NCBI RefSeq assembly: GCF_019063845.1
Contig: NZ_CP077683.1
Span: forward strand, 3,216,501-3,280,500
Source of the DNA: Geomonas subterranea
GTDB taxonomy: Bacteria > Desulfobacterota > Desulfuromonadia > Geobacterales > Geobacteraceae
Length of the DNA stretch: 64,000 bases
Direction of reading: 5' to 3'
The notes beneath the pieces were generated by a model. It had not been told where the DNA came from. It made no database searches and saw only the letters and a list, made by a program, of their open reading frames with translations. Shown here one piece after another: positions 33,828 through 43,291 of the stretch (the stretch's first letter is position 1; each line of letters begins with the position of its first letter). Made by a program: the position numbers and the translations under genes.

Positions 33828-33992
33828 ATTCCTCGTTACGATGAGGCGTTTGCACAAACACAGGCTACTGCCCGGAAACGTCGAAAGACGCCAATGGGTA
33901 GACCAGGTATTGCCGGATTAAGGCTTTACTTAAGGTAGCTGGTCCCCGCGACCTACGTTGTGCACTGCCGAAAACCTACGAGTGGGGAATCA
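33828..33992 (+). promoter_or_regulatory. M-box (ykoK leader) magnesium riboswitch
   Basis: The conserved core CTACTGCCCGGAAACGTCGAA, continuing GACGCCAATGGGT (about 33866-33899), is the hallmark of the Mg2+-sensing M-box. The flanking elements also match: CGTTACGATGAGGC near 33834 and the closing CCTACGAGTGGGG near 33975. It precedes mgtA, and an intrinsic terminator follows the fold directly. At high Mg2+ the aptamer compacts and favours termination; at low Mg2+ the mgtA mRNA is extended. Confidence 0.93.
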
Positions 33993-34005
33993 CAGGCAGA
34001 CGTCC

Positions 34006-34034
34006 AGGCCCGGGTTCCCCCGTGGCCTTTTTTC
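34006..34034 (+). terminator. Intrinsic terminator of the M-box riboswitch
   Basis: AGGCC...GGCCT with an inner GGG/CCC is followed by six T residues, 14 bases after the aptamer and more than 400 bases before mgtA. This is the expression platform expected for transcriptional control. Confidence 0.8.
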
Positions 34035-34450
34035 GTTTCAGCACGTCGGATAAGAAAGGTGGTGGTTCTACAAATTGGACAGTCATAGTAGCGAATATCC
34101 GTTACCCATCCCGTTCTTGCGGCGCTAGCCCCCTCTCAAAGCCTTCCTCCTTCCCTGCCTGCTTTGACCCGCTTCCGCCTGAGAACGGGACTTGAAGAAG
34201 CAGCGGGGAGTTGTAGTACACTCCCTCGTAGTGCAATCACCGACCGGTTTACGCGATCGGCGGCAGCTTGTCTGCCGTGCCGCGCCCGGGCCGGGGTGCG
34301 AACCGAGAGTTCTTTCTCTCGCCTGTTCTCCCCTGTCCAGTCGCCCCCCGCGTGACCGGTTTGCCGGCGCCCCCCGGGCCGCCGGAGTAAGGCCGTGGTC
34401 CGCCCCGCCAGGCGGCCCTCAGCAGCACGGACGTGATAGGAGAAGGAAGG
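34035..34450 (+). other. Long mgtA leader downstream of the riboswitch terminator
   Basis: About 415 bases separate the terminator from the mgtA start. The stretch has several small hairpins (GGGAGT/ACTCCC near 34205-34228, CCGACCG/CGATCGG near 34240-34262, GGCAG/CTGCC near 34263-34276). One TTG-initiated frame crosses it, but it has no ribosome site and no recognisable product. I see no supported gene. Confidence 0.4.
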
Positions 34451-37135
34451 ATGTTCATCGTTTCCAATATAACCACCGGGCGTTCCGGGAAGCACCAGCC
34501 TCCCGCCCAGCGCGCCGCAGCGCAGAAAACCGCGTCCCAGGGCGCCAGCGAGCGCCGGCTGATCGAGCTCTGCGCGATGTCGGTGCGCGACTCGCTGAAG
34601 GAGCTGGACACCAAGGCGAAGGAAGGGCTCACCACCGAGGAGGCCGAAAAACGCCTCGACGAGTACGGCGCCAACGAGCTCGCCCACGCCAAGCGCCTTG
34701 GCGTGCTGGCCGACCTCCTCGAGCGCTGCAAGAGCCCGCTCGTCATCCAGCTCCTCGTCATCGCCATCATCTCCGGCGTCGTCGGGGAGACCAAGTCGGC
34801 CGTCATCGTCGGGGCAATGATCGTCCTGAGCGTCGGGCTCTCCTTCATCCTGGACCGCCGCTCCGGGCAGGCCGTCGAGGCGCTGGGCAAGAGGGTGCAG
34901 TCCCGCACCCTGGTGCTGCGTGACGGCGAGGAGACCGAGATCCGGATCTCGGACGTGGTCCCCGGGGACGTGGTGCTCCTCATGGCGGGCTCCATCATCC
35001 CCGCGGACGTGAGGCTCCTTGCCGCGAAGGACTTCTTCGTCAGCCAGTCGGCGCTCACCGGCGAATCGATGCCGGTGGAGAAGAGCGCGCAGGCCGACAA
35101 GGAAGAGGTGGCCGGCCTTTCCGCGTGGGAGCTTCCCAACGCCTGCTACCTGGGATCCAGCGTCAACAGCGGCTCTGCCCGCGCCGTCGTGGTCAACACC
35201 GGCGTGCGGACCCTGTTCGGCTCCATCTCCGCCTCCCTTGCCGAAAAGGGGGAGGACACCAGCTTCGACAAGGGGACCCGCTCGTTCACCTGGCTCATGA
35301 TCCGGTTCATGCTGGTGATGACTTCCGCCGTCTTCCTGATCGTCGGCATGACCAAGGGGAACTGGGTCGACGCCCTCCTCTTCGGCCTCTCCATCGCCGT
35401 CGGCCTCACCCCCGAGATGCTCCCGATGATCGTGACGGTGAACCTCGCCAAGGGGGCGCTCACCATGGCCGCCAAGAAGGTGATCATCAAGCGCCTCCCC
35501 TCCATCCAGAACTTCGGCGCCATCGACATCCTGTGCACCGACAAGACCGGCACCCTCACCCAGGACAAGGTCGTCCTCGAGAAGTACGTCGACCTCACCG
35601 GCCGCACCAGCGAGGACGTCCTCACCTACGCCTACCTGAACAGCCACTACCAGACCGGCTTGAGGAACCTCATCGACCGCGCCATCCTCGACCACACCGA
35701 CATGAACGTCCAGCTCTGCCGCCTGGTGGACGAGCTCCCCTTCGACTTCCAGCGCCGCCGCATGTCCGTGGTGGTCGACTTCGAGGGTGATCACGTGCTG
35801 ATCTGCAAGGGTGCCGTGGAGGAGATCTACGAGTGCTGCAGCCACTACCAGATCGGCGAGGAGGTCTACCCCCTCTTCGCCATGATCCGGGACAACCTGT
35901 TCGAGGAGGTGGAGCGCCACAACCGTGACGGCTTCCGGGTCCTCGCCATCGCCTACCGCGAGTTCCCGCGCGAGAAGACCCAGTTCGAGGTGAAGGACGA
36001 GTCGCAGATGATCCTTTTGGGCTTCATCGCCTTCTTCGACCCGCCAAAGGCACAGGCGAGCGAGGCGCTGGGGCTCCTGCAGGAGGCCGGGGTGAGGGTC
36101 AAGGTGCTGACCGGCGACAACGGGCTGGTCACCCAGCGGGTCTGCACCAACGTGGGTCTCAAGGCGGACCGGATGCTTACCGGAGCCGACCTCTCCCGCA
36201 TCGGCGAGGAGGACTTCGCCAAGGTGGTCCAGGAAGTGGACGTGTTCGTCAAGCTCTCGCCCGCCCAGAAGGAGCAGATCGTGCGCAGCCTGCGCGCGAG
36301 CGGCCACGTGGTCGGCTTCCTCGGGGACGGCATCAACGACGCCCCGGCACTGAAGGCGGCGGACGTGGGGATCTCGGTCGACTCCGGCGTCGACGTCGCC
36401 AAGGAGACCGCCGACATCGTGCTTTTGGAGAAGAGCCTCCTCGTCCTCGAGGAAGGGATCATGGAGGGACGCCGGGTCTTCGCCAACATCGTGAAGTACA
36501 TAAGGATGGGGGCCTCCTCGAACTTCGGCAACATGTTCTCCGTGATGGGGGCGAGCTACCTGCTCCCCTTCCTCCCCATGCAGCCGGTGCAGATCCTGAC
36601 CAACAACCTCTTGTACGACTTCTCGCAGACCGGGATCCCGACCGACCGCGTCGACCCCGAACTGGTGGCGAGGCCGCTTAAGTGGAACATCGGGAACATC
36701 AAGCGCTTCATGTTCTGCGTAGGCCCCATAAGCTCGCTCTTCGACTACGCGACCTTCGCCCTCATGTGGTATGTTTTCGGCTGCGCCGCCTACAACGCCC
36801 CGGGCGTCACCGCGCTGCAGCAGGAGGGACTGGCCAAGCTGTTCCAGACCGGGTGGTTCGTGGAGTCGCTTCTGACCCAGACCCTGATCGTGCACATCAT
36901 AAGGACCCGGCGCATCCCGTTCTTCGGCAGCTGCGCCTCGCTTCCCATGACCCTGACCACGCTGCTGATCATGGGTATCGGCGCCTGGCTCCCCTACTCC
37001 CCCTTCGCCGCGGCGCTGAACCTCGTGCCGCTGCCGCCGGTCTACTGGGTCTGGATCATCGGCTTCCTGTTGACCTACTCGATACTGACCCACTTCGTGA
37101 AGACCTGGTTCTTCAACCGCTTTGGAGGTGACTGA
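34451..37135 (+). CDS. mgtA: P-type Mg2+-importing ATPase
   Basis: The 894-residue protein starts at the ATG preceded by GGAGAAGGAAGG; a GTG six codons earlier is less likely. Features in order are an N-terminal cation-ATPase domain (ERRLIELCAMSVRDSLKELDTKAKEGLTTEEAEKRL), the actuator motif ALTGES, the helix GLTPEMLPMIVTVNLAKGA that is characteristic of MgtA/MgtB, the phosphorylation site CTDKTGTLT, the nucleotide-binding domain, the hinge GDGINDAPAL, and ten predicted membrane helices ending near the C-terminus. It should import Mg2+ down its gradient at the cost of ATP when Mg2+ is scarce. Control by the upstream M-box is explicit in the leader. Its stop overlaps the start of the EIIA-like gene by one base. 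Confidence 0.96.
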   Translation: MFIVSNITTGRSGKHQPPAQRAAAQKTASQGASERRLIELCAMSVRDSLKELDTKAKEGLTTEEAEKRLDEYGANELAHAKRLGVLADLLERCKSPLVIQLLVIAIISGVVGETKSAVIVGAMIVLSVGLSFILDRRSGQAVEALGKRVQSRTLVLRDGEETEIRISDVVPGDVVLLMAGSIIPADVRLLAAKDFFVSQSALTGESMPVEKSAQADKEEVAGLSAWELPNACYLGSSVNSGSARAVVVNTGVRTLFGSISASLAEKGEDTSFDKGTRSFTWLMIRFMLVMTSAVFLIVGMTKGNWVDALLFGLSIAVGLTPEMLPMIVTVNLAKGALTMAAKKVIIKRLPSIQNFGAIDILCTDKTGTLTQDKVVLEKYVDLTGRTSEDVLTYAYLNSHYQTGLRNLIDRAILDHTDMNVQLCRLVDELPFDFQRRRMSVVVDFEGDHVLICKGAVEEIYECCSHYQIGEEVYPLFAMIRDNLFEEVERHNRDGFRVLAIAYREFPREKTQFEVKDESQMILLGFIAFFDPPKAQASEALGLLQEAGVRVKVLTGDNGLVTQRVCTNVGLKADRMLTGADLSRIGEEDFAKVVQEVDVFVKLSPAQKEQIVRSLRASGHVVGFLGDGINDAPALKAADVGISVDSGVDVAKETADIVLLEKSLLVLEEGIMEGRRVFANIVKYIRMGASSNFGNMFSVMGASYLLPFLPMQPVQILTNNLLYDFSQTGIPTDRVDPELVARPLKWNIGNIKRFMFCVGPISSLFDYATFALMWYVFGCAAYNAPGVTALQQEGLAKLFQTGWFVESLLTQTLIVHIIRTRRIPFFGSCASLPMTLTTLLIMGIGAWLPYSPFAAALNLVPLPPVYWVWIIGFLLTYSILTHFVKTWFFNRFGGD

Positions 37136-37923
37136 TGGACAGCTTGCTCGACGCACTACAGGAAGGACGTCTCCTCGAGATACCTGACGACTACGACAAG
37201 GAGGATGCGCTCCGCTTCCTGGCCCACATCCTCGAGGCCGTCCCGTCCCTGCCGCCGGACACGGACGTAGCGGGGCTCATCCTCGCCAAGGAGGGGACCG
37301 CCAAGACCGCCCTCGGCAAGGGATGGGCCTGCCCCGACGCCCGTGTTCCCTTCGACGAGGACCTGATCTGCGTCGTCGGATGGAGCCCGAAGGGGATCGA
37401 CTACGGCTCCCCCGACGGCAAGGCGGTCAAGGTCATCGCCATGTACCTGGTCCCGGAGAACCAGCGCAGCAACTACCTGCGCGAGGTTTCCCTCCTCGCC
37501 AAGGCGCTCGAGATCTATCCCGAGATCGAGCGGTTGAACGCCGCCGACAGCCTGAACGACATCCGCGACCACCTGCTCGACCTGATCAGCACCACCAAGG
37601 GGACCGTCGGACCCGACTCCCGCGCCCGGATGATCCGCCTGCAGGGGAAGGTCGCAGCGGTGGAGCCCGCCCCCTACGACCTGGCCAACCTGGTCGTAGA
37701 GCCGATCACCATCCTGATCGGCAACGGCCTGAAGCCCGTGGTGCTCGGCCACGACCAGGCGCTCGTGGAGCTTTTGGAAGGGTTCCCGGGATTGGCCGGG
37801 GAGGTGACCGCCCACAGCGCCTTTAACACCGGCGGCTGGCGCATCGTCAAGCGCAAGGACGCCTCCTTCACCGGGGAGCGGCTCCTCATCGACTGCCTCG
37901 CCCTCAAAACTTCCGGGAAGTGA
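37135..37923 (+). CDS. PTS EIIA-like (PtsN fold) protein lacking the active-site histidine
   Basis: The 262-residue cytoplasmic protein contains a type-2 PTS EIIA domain at about residues 1-150 (DVAGLILAKEGTAKTALGKGWACPDARVPF ... VVGWSPKGIDYGSPDGKAVKVIAMYLVPENQRSNYLREVSLLAKAL). In active EIIA proteins the motif is P-H-x-R; here it is C-P-D68-A-R, the codon being GAC, so it cannot be phosphorylated at the usual histidine. A C-terminal region (about 160-260) resembles none of the usual PTS domains. It is translationally coupled to mgtA. A PtsN-like regulator sensing something other than PTS phosphate, perhaps modulating MgtA, is a reasonable inference. Confidence 0.85.
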   Translation: MDSLLDALQEGRLLEIPDDYDKEDALRFLAHILEAVPSLPPDTDVAGLILAKEGTAKTALGKGWACPDARVPFDEDLICVVGWSPKGIDYGSPDGKAVKVIAMYLVPENQRSNYLREVSLLAKALEIYPEIERLNAADSLNDIRDHLLDLISTTKGTVGPDSRARMIRLQGKVAAVEPAPYDLANLVVEPITILIGNGLKPVVLGHDQALVELLEGFPGLAGEVTAHSAFNTGGWRIVKRKDASFTGERLLIDCLALKTSGK

Positions 37924-37956
37924 CCGCGTAGACCTGAAGCACGTATCCACTGAACG

Positions 37957-37992
37957 AAAAAGGGCAGCCGTTACCGCGGCTGCCCTTTTTTC
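37957..37992 (+). terminator. Strong terminator after mgtA operon
   Basis: AAAAAGGGCAGCCG and CGGCTGCCCTTTTTT form a long stem with a short loop and a six-T tail, 33 bases after the EIIA-like stop. Confidence 0.93.
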
Positions 37993-38101
37993 GCTGTGCC
38001 TGCGCCACAAATGACAGCTTTGTCATCTGTTTGTCATTGCCGCGCAATTTTTTCTCTCTTATCATGGCAAACTGCACCAACACCGAAAAGGAGACTGTCT
38101 C

Positions 38102-38692
38102 ATGTCGGAACTCAACGACCTGCAGGAGCGGCTCGATTCATCCGAAGCCAAGAACAGCCTCAACAACTGGGTCGCCATCGCCGTCGCGCTCATCTCCGTC
38201 TTCATGGCGGTCTGCAAGGTGAAGGACGACAACATCGTCCAGGCCATGCTGCAGGCGAAATCGGACCAGGTCGACACCTGGAACGAATACCAGGCCAAGA
38301 AACTGAAGCAGCACCTGGCCGAACTGGGCCTGAACCAGGTCGCCGCCCTGGAGTCCCTGGCGCCGGGGAAGGTCTCAGCGTCCCTTTCCTCCCAGCAGAA
38401 ACTCTACAGCGACAATATCGCCCGCTACAAGGTGGAGGAGGCGAAGCTGGCGGATAAGGCCAACGCCCTGGGCAAGCAATACGACGACCTCAACTACCGC
38501 GACGACCAGTTCGACCTCTCCGACGCCACGCTGGCGGTGTCGCTGGCCATGCTGGCCATCACCTCGCTCACCGGGAAGCGAAAGCTCCTCTACCTCGCGC
38601 TGGCGTTCGCGGGTTTCGGCATCCTCATGGGCGTGGCCGGCCTGGCCGGGCTGGCGCTGCATCCGACGGCGCTGGTCAAGGCCCTCTCCTAG
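38102..38692 (+). CDS. DUF4337-type membrane protein
   Basis: The 196-residue protein has an N-terminal membrane helix (about 22-40, NWVAIAVALISVFMAVCKVK), a long charged helical region rich in Gln/Lys (NEYQAKKLKQHLAELGLNQVAAL, DLNYRDDQFDLSDATL) and two C-terminal membrane helices (145-190). The DDNIVQAMLQAKSDQVDTWNEYQAKK segment is the signature of DUF4337, a family of unknown function found in many Gram-negative bacteria. The ATG lies 12 bases after AAAGGAG. It overlaps the convergent hypothetical gene by 17 bases, and no separate terminator is visible. Confidence 0.8.
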   Translation: MSELNDLQERLDSSEAKNSLNNWVAIAVALISVFMAVCKVKDDNIVQAMLQAKSDQVDTWNEYQAKKLKQHLAELGLNQVAALESLAPGKVSASLSSQQKLYSDNIARYKVEEAKLADKANALGKQYDDLNYRDDQFDLSDATLAVSLAMLAITSLTGKRKLLYLALAFAGFGILMGVAGLAGLALHPTALVKALS

Positions 38693-40184
38693 CCCTGCCG
38701 GCAGCCTGAGCGCCCCCCTCCTCCGCGATGGTGTCGAAAAGCCCGGACACCACCCTGGAGAGGTGACACCCGGACAGCAGTTGGCCATAGCCGCGATCGT
38801 CGGTGATGATCCTCTTTTTCAGCGGCCTGTGCTCACTCTCCGACAGCAGCTCCTCGAGAATGCTCCGGATGGTCTTCCCCCTGGGGACCACCTCGATATC
38901 CCGCCCGCACCCCGAATCGTCCAGGGCGCAGACGTACCAAAGCCGCAAGGGAGCGAGCCCGGGGTCGGCCTCCAGGTGACCGCTGCTCTTCACGAAGTTG
39001 ATCACCTTTAGTACCAGCTGCAGCTTCGCCATCTCGTAACAGGACTCGTCCACGAAGTTGCCGTGCTCGAAGAAGGGAATCACGTGCAGCCACGGTTCCT
39101 GGCGCACCTGATCCATCCCGGGCTTCAGCTCCCGCCCCACGACGAAGAGGGCCCATACGTACCCCGTGTAGAAGAGCCTTGAACTCGCGGGGTTGCCGAT
39201 CACGCTGTGCCCTTCGTACTCGATGATGAATGCCTCGCGGTCCGGGTTCAAAAGCTCCTGCTGCGCGCCGCAGATCTCCCCCAGGAAGAAGCTGCCGGGA
39301 GGCCACAGCCTTCCGGTGATGCTCACATGCAGCGCGGGATGCGCGCCGCTATTTCTTCCCGCCACCGCCTTGCGCAGCTCCGCCAGCAGTTGCTCCTTCC
39401 TCTCGTCCCTCACCCGCACCCGCACCGAGTTGTTCTCGTCGCCAAAACCGTACTGCAGCGTCACCGGTCCCCCCCACTGATCGCAGCTGCAGATCGGCAC
39501 GCTCGCCCCCCACAGAAGCCATAGGTTGAAGATGGCCATCTGCTGCGGCGAAAAGGCCCGGCCGGCCATGCGGTCATAACTGGAGATGATGGGGTCCCAG
39601 TCGTCGGCGAAACGTGACATGGGCCCCGCCAGGAGATTCAGAGGGAGCAAAAAGCCGTGCTCGATCTTCACGCTGCACAGAAACGGTGCCTGTTCGTCCA
39701 GCGCGAGCCTCAACTGCGACACCGCGAGCAGGTACTGCTTGATGCCGTCCTTGGTGCTTTCGTTGTTCAGGCGGAAGACGTCAACCACCTCGATCACCGG
39801 CTCCCGGTCCTCGATCTTCAGCGCGCCGAACTTCGCACGCGTCGAGCGTTTCCACTCGGCCAGTTCGTGACTGAAGGCAGCATCGTCGTACCGCAGCTGG
39901 TAGCGCTTGGTCCTCGGGTCGAGAAACCACTTCGGCTCCCTGCACGGCTTCGGGTGCAGCAGCCTCAGCTCCAGCCATAGGCGCATCTGTCTTCTGAACA
40001 TGGCGGGGTTAAAGGGCCAGGCGGAGTCATAGCATGCCTTGAGGGTATTGAGGAGCGGGAGGTTTTCCTGTGTGGAGAGGCAGCGCCAGACCAGGCGGAT
40101 GGGGGGCACGAAGAACCAGATCAGATAAAAGAATGCGGTGGCTACAGCGAGGATTATAGCGACAATCTCTTTGTAGCTTTCCAT
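38676..40184 (-). CDS. Membrane-anchored hypothetical protein
   Basis: The 502-residue protein has a single N-terminal membrane helix (about 7-27, IVAIILAVATAFFYLIWFFV) and a large mostly soluble domain, probably cytoplasmic. It contains several tryptophan-rich and cysteine-containing segments (FNLWLLWGASVPICSCDQWGG; FFLGEICGAQQELL) and a conserved-looking block WLHVIPFFEHGNFVDESCYEMAKLQLVLKVI. I recognise no family and no catalytic motif. The coding bias matches its neighbours and both ends overlap or abut real genes, so it is genuine. It converges on the DUF4337 gene with a 17-base overlap. Confidence 0.65.
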   Translation of the reverse strand: MESYKEIVAIILAVATAFFYLIWFFVPPIRLVWRCLSTQENLPLLNTLKACYDSAWPFNPAMFRRQMRLWLELRLLHPKPCREPKWFLDPRTKRYQLRYDDAAFSHELAEWKRSTRAKFGALKIEDREPVIEVVDVFRLNNESTKDGIKQYLLAVSQLRLALDEQAPFLCSVKIEHGFLLPLNLLAGPMSRFADDWDPIISSYDRMAGRAFSPQQMAIFNLWLLWGASVPICSCDQWGGPVTLQYGFGDENNSVRVRVRDERKEQLLAELRKAVAGRNSGAHPALHVSITGRLWPPGSFFLGEICGAQQELLNPDREAFIIEYEGHSVIGNPASSRLFYTGYVWALFVVGRELKPGMDQVRQEPWLHVIPFFEHGNFVDESCYEMAKLQLVLKVINFVKSSGHLEADPGLAPLRLWYVCALDDSGCGRDIEVVPRGKTIRSILEELLSESEHRPLKKRIITDDRGYGQLLSGCHLSRVVSGLFDTIAEEGGAQAAGRARRGP

Positions 40185-40365
40185 GGATGCCCCCGCTCAC
40201 TTATTAAAAATAGCCAACAAAGTGTAGCGACCACCCCGCGTTTTTCAACGTAGGGCATTTTACACAGTGCCTTGCGCCAAGACTGCTAATTTTTCACTGA
40301 AATTTGCCGATAGAGTAAGACATCGGCGCCCGGCGCCTTACCCCTTCGCAGGAACGATAACGAAA

Positions 40366-43239
40366 ATGACACGACGCACCATTCAGAAACCGGCACTGAC
40401 ACTGCTGGTCCTCATCTGTACCTGCCTCTGCCTGTGCGGCTTGGTCTTCCTGTTCTCCTATCAGCAGGCCAGGCAGTCGGCAATAACGAGGCTGCACGAC
40501 GAGCAGATGATCCATGCCAAACAGGCGGCCCAGGGAATCCAGGATTACTTCAGCACCTGGACCGGCATCCTCAGCTCCATGGCCCGGCTGAAGGAGATTG
40601 CGGCCGCGGACGACTCCGGCCGGCAGCAGATGGAGTTCTTCTATGACGCCCACAGGGAGCAGATCCGCTCCTTCACCCGGGTGGATGAGAACGGCATCGT
40701 CCTGGTCAGCATCCCCCAGCGCGAGATGGCGGGGAAGAACATCGCCTCCCAAAAGCACATCCAGGAATTGCTGCGCACCCGCAAGCCGGTGGTGAGCGAC
40801 GTTTTCAAGGCGGTTCAGGGATATGACGCCATCGCCCTGCACGTTCCGGTCTACGAGGGGAGCCGCTTCAGGGGAAGCATCGCCATCGTCATCAACTTCC
40901 AGAACCTAGCCGGACGTTACCTCGACGTGATCAAGATCGGCAAGACCGGCCACGCCTGGGTCATAAGCCGTGACGGGACCGAGCTGTACTCCCCTGTCCC
41001 CGGGCACAGCGGCCAGAGCATCTTCGCCAACGGCAGGGAGTACCCCACCCTGCTCGCCATGGCGGCGCAGATGCTGCGAGGGCTCTCCGGCACCGCGACC
41101 TACACCGCCCCGTCGGAAGGGGATGCGCACGGGACACCGGCCCGGCATCTGGCCGTCTACCGCCCCATAGCCATCGGCAACACCTTCTGGTCCATCGCGG
41201 TGACCTCGTCGGAGCGGGAGATCCTCGCGTCGCTCACCGCGTACCGCAACCGCCTGGTACTGGCTGTTCTGATCCTGTTGGCCGGAGGGGTGACGGTTTC
41301 CGTGTTCGTCGTGCGGGCCATGGTGATCGTCAAGGAAGAGGAGGCCCGCAGGGAGGCCGAGGAGGAGTTGAGGGCGAACGAACGGAGGTACCGCGATCTT
41401 TTCGAGCACAATCCCGCGCCGATGCTGGTCTACGAGCGGGGCAGCATGGAGATGGTCGCCGTCAACGAGGCGTTCCTGATCGCCTACGGTTACACGATGG
41501 AAGAGGTGCTCTCGCTGCACCTGCCCGACCTCTATCCGGAAAGCGAGAAGCGGAAGATCACGGAGGTGGCCGCCGGGCTGTCCGGCCATACCTACGTGGG
41601 CGAATGGCACCACCGCCGCAAGGACGGCACGGTTTTCCCCATCGTGGTCACCTCGCACGACGCCCTCTACCAGGGGAGGACCTGCCGCATAGCCGTCATC
41701 ACGGACATAACCGACCGCAAGAGGATGGAAAAGGCGGTCGAGGAGGAGTCGCAGTTCAACCGGATCCTGCTGGAACAGTCCCCGGACGGCATCGTGATCA
41801 TCGAGCCGGCTACCGCGCGCTTCATCAACTTCAACGGCGCCGCCTGCCGCCAGCTCGGCTACAGCAGCGAGGAGTTCGCGGAGCTCACGGTCTTCGACGT
41901 GGAGGCCCGTGAAACACAGGAGGAGACCCGCACGCGGATCGCCGACATCCTGGCCAACGGCAGGGGGAGCTTCGAGACCGTGCAGCGGACCCGTACCGGC
42001 GAGTTGAGAAACATCGAGGTGAACGCCCAGATCGTCACGATCCACGACCACCCCGTGTACTACTGCATCTGGCGCGACGTGACGGAACACAAGAAGCTGG
42101 AGGAGCAGCTGCGGCAGTCCCAGAAAATGGAATCGGTGGGACGCCTGGCCGGCGGCGTCGCGCACGACTTCAACAACATGCTCGGCGTCATCATCGGCTC
42201 CGCTGAACTGTGCCGGCACCAGCTCCCCGAGGAGAGCCCGGTGCACAAATACCTGGAGCACATCCTGAAGGCGGCGCAGCGCTCGAGCGAGATCACGCGA
42301 CAGCTCCTCGCCTTCTCGCGCAAGGAGATCGTTTCCCCCAAGCCCGTGAACCTGAACAGCCAGATCATCGACTCGGAGAAGATGCTCTGCCGCCTGATCG
42401 GCGAGGACATCCGGCTCACCTTCAGGCCGGCCACCCCGATCTGGACCGTTCTCATCGACCCATCCCAGGTGGACCAGATCCTCATGAACCTCTCCGCCAA
42501 CTCACGCGACGCCATGCCCGACGGCGGCATCCTGAACATCGAGACCGCCAACGTCCGTCTCGACGCGGATTACTGCCGGCATCACTCCGGCTGCACTCCC
42601 GGCGACTATGTGAAACTGACCGTCAGCGACACCGGCGTCGGCATGGACCGCGAGACCCGGGAGCACATCTTCGAACCCTTCTTCACCACCAAGGGGCTCG
42701 GCATGGGGACCGGGCTCGGGCTTGCCACCGTGTACGGCATCGTCACCCAGAACGACGGGCAGATAAGCGTCTACAGCGAACCGGGGCACGGCACCGTGTT
42801 CACCATCTACTTCCCGAGGTTGCGGGGCGCGGAAGCCGATGAGGAGGATGCCTGTGCCGCCATCCCCTCCACCGGAAGCGGGACGGTCCTACTGGTCGAG
42901 GACGAGGAGATGCTCTTGTGGACCACGACCAGGATGCTCGAGGAGATGGGATACACGGTGATCCAGGCCGGGAGCCCGGCAGCGGCCATCGGGATCTGCG
43001 GCAAGGGGGAGCGGATCGACCTGGTGCTGACAGACGTGGTGATGCCGGGGATGAACGGGCGGGAGATGGCCGAGCGGATCAGGGCGATCCGCCCGGAGGT
43101 GAAGGTGCTTTTCATGTCGGGCTACACCGCCGACATCGTGGCGCAGCGCGGCATCGTCGAGGAAGGGATGCACTACATCTCGAAGCCGCTGGACGCCAGG
43201 AGGCTGAACGAGAAGATCGCCCAGATGCTGGCGCAATGA
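40366..43239 (+). CDS. Hybrid histidine kinase (Cache-PAS-PAS-HK-REC)
   Basis: The 957-residue protein starts at 40366, which places a membrane helix (about 10-30) at the N-terminus; an in-frame ATG 33 codons upstream gives an untypical leader. A dCache-like extracytoplasmic sensor covers about 35-295 (QGIQDYFSTWTGILSSMARLKEIA, PVVSDVFKAVQGYDAIALHVPVYEG). A second helix (about 300-322), two PAS domains, a HisKA with His in VAHDFNNMLG, an HATPase (NLSANSRDAMP; DTGVGMD; GLGMGTGLGLATVYG) and a C-terminal receiver with Asp in LVLTDVVMPG follow. This resembles chemoreceptor-type sensing of small organic ligands feeding an internal phosphorelay. No DNA-binding regulator is adjacent; output must go to a separate Hpt or regulator. 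Confidence 0.93.
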   Translation: MTRRTIQKPALTLLVLICTCLCLCGLVFLFSYQQARQSAITRLHDEQMIHAKQAAQGIQDYFSTWTGILSSMARLKEIAAADDSGRQQMEFFYDAHREQIRSFTRVDENGIVLVSIPQREMAGKNIASQKHIQELLRTRKPVVSDVFKAVQGYDAIALHVPVYEGSRFRGSIAIVINFQNLAGRYLDVIKIGKTGHAWVISRDGTELYSPVPGHSGQSIFANGREYPTLLAMAAQMLRGLSGTATYTAPSEGDAHGTPARHLAVYRPIAIGNTFWSIAVTSSEREILASLTAYRNRLVLAVLILLAGGVTVSVFVVRAMVIVKEEEARREAEEELRANERRYRDLFEHNPAPMLVYERGSMEMVAVNEAFLIAYGYTMEEVLSLHLPDLYPESEKRKITEVAAGLSGHTYVGEWHHRRKDGTVFPIVVTSHDALYQGRTCRIAVITDITDRKRMEKAVEEESQFNRILLEQSPDGIVIIEPATARFINFNGAACRQLGYSSEEFAELTVFDVEARETQEETRTRIADILANGRGSFETVQRTRTGELRNIEVNAQIVTIHDHPVYYCIWRDVTEHKKLEEQLRQSQKMESVGRLAGGVAHDFNNMLGVIIGSAELCRHQLPEESPVHKYLEHILKAAQRSSEITRQLLAFSRKEIVSPKPVNLNSQIIDSEKMLCRLIGEDIRLTFRPATPIWTVLIDPSQVDQILMNLSANSRDAMPDGGILNIETANVRLDADYCRHHSGCTPGDYVKLTVSDTGVGMDRETREHIFEPFFTTKGLGMGTGLGLATVYGIVTQNDGQISVYSEPGHGTVFTIYFPRLRGAEADEEDACAAIPSTGSGTVLLVEDEEMLLWTTTRMLEEMGYTVIQAGSPAAAIGICGKGERIDLVLTDVVMPGMNGREMAERIRAIRPEVKVLFMSGYTADIVAQRGIVEEGMHYISKPLDARRLNEKIAQMLAQ

Positions 43240-43291
43240 GTTGCCGCCTGCGCGCCCCGCGCAGGCGTTGCCGTCCCGGGCGGCTCCCGCT

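Noticed and set aside
33828-33992. c-di-GMP (GEMM) riboswitch, which is common in this bacterial group
   Set aside because: The core matches the M-box, not GEMM, and the downstream gene is a Mg2+ transporter.
34192-34923. Plus-strand frame across the mgtA leader
   Set aside because: TTG start without ribosome site, and most of it lies out of frame inside mgtA.
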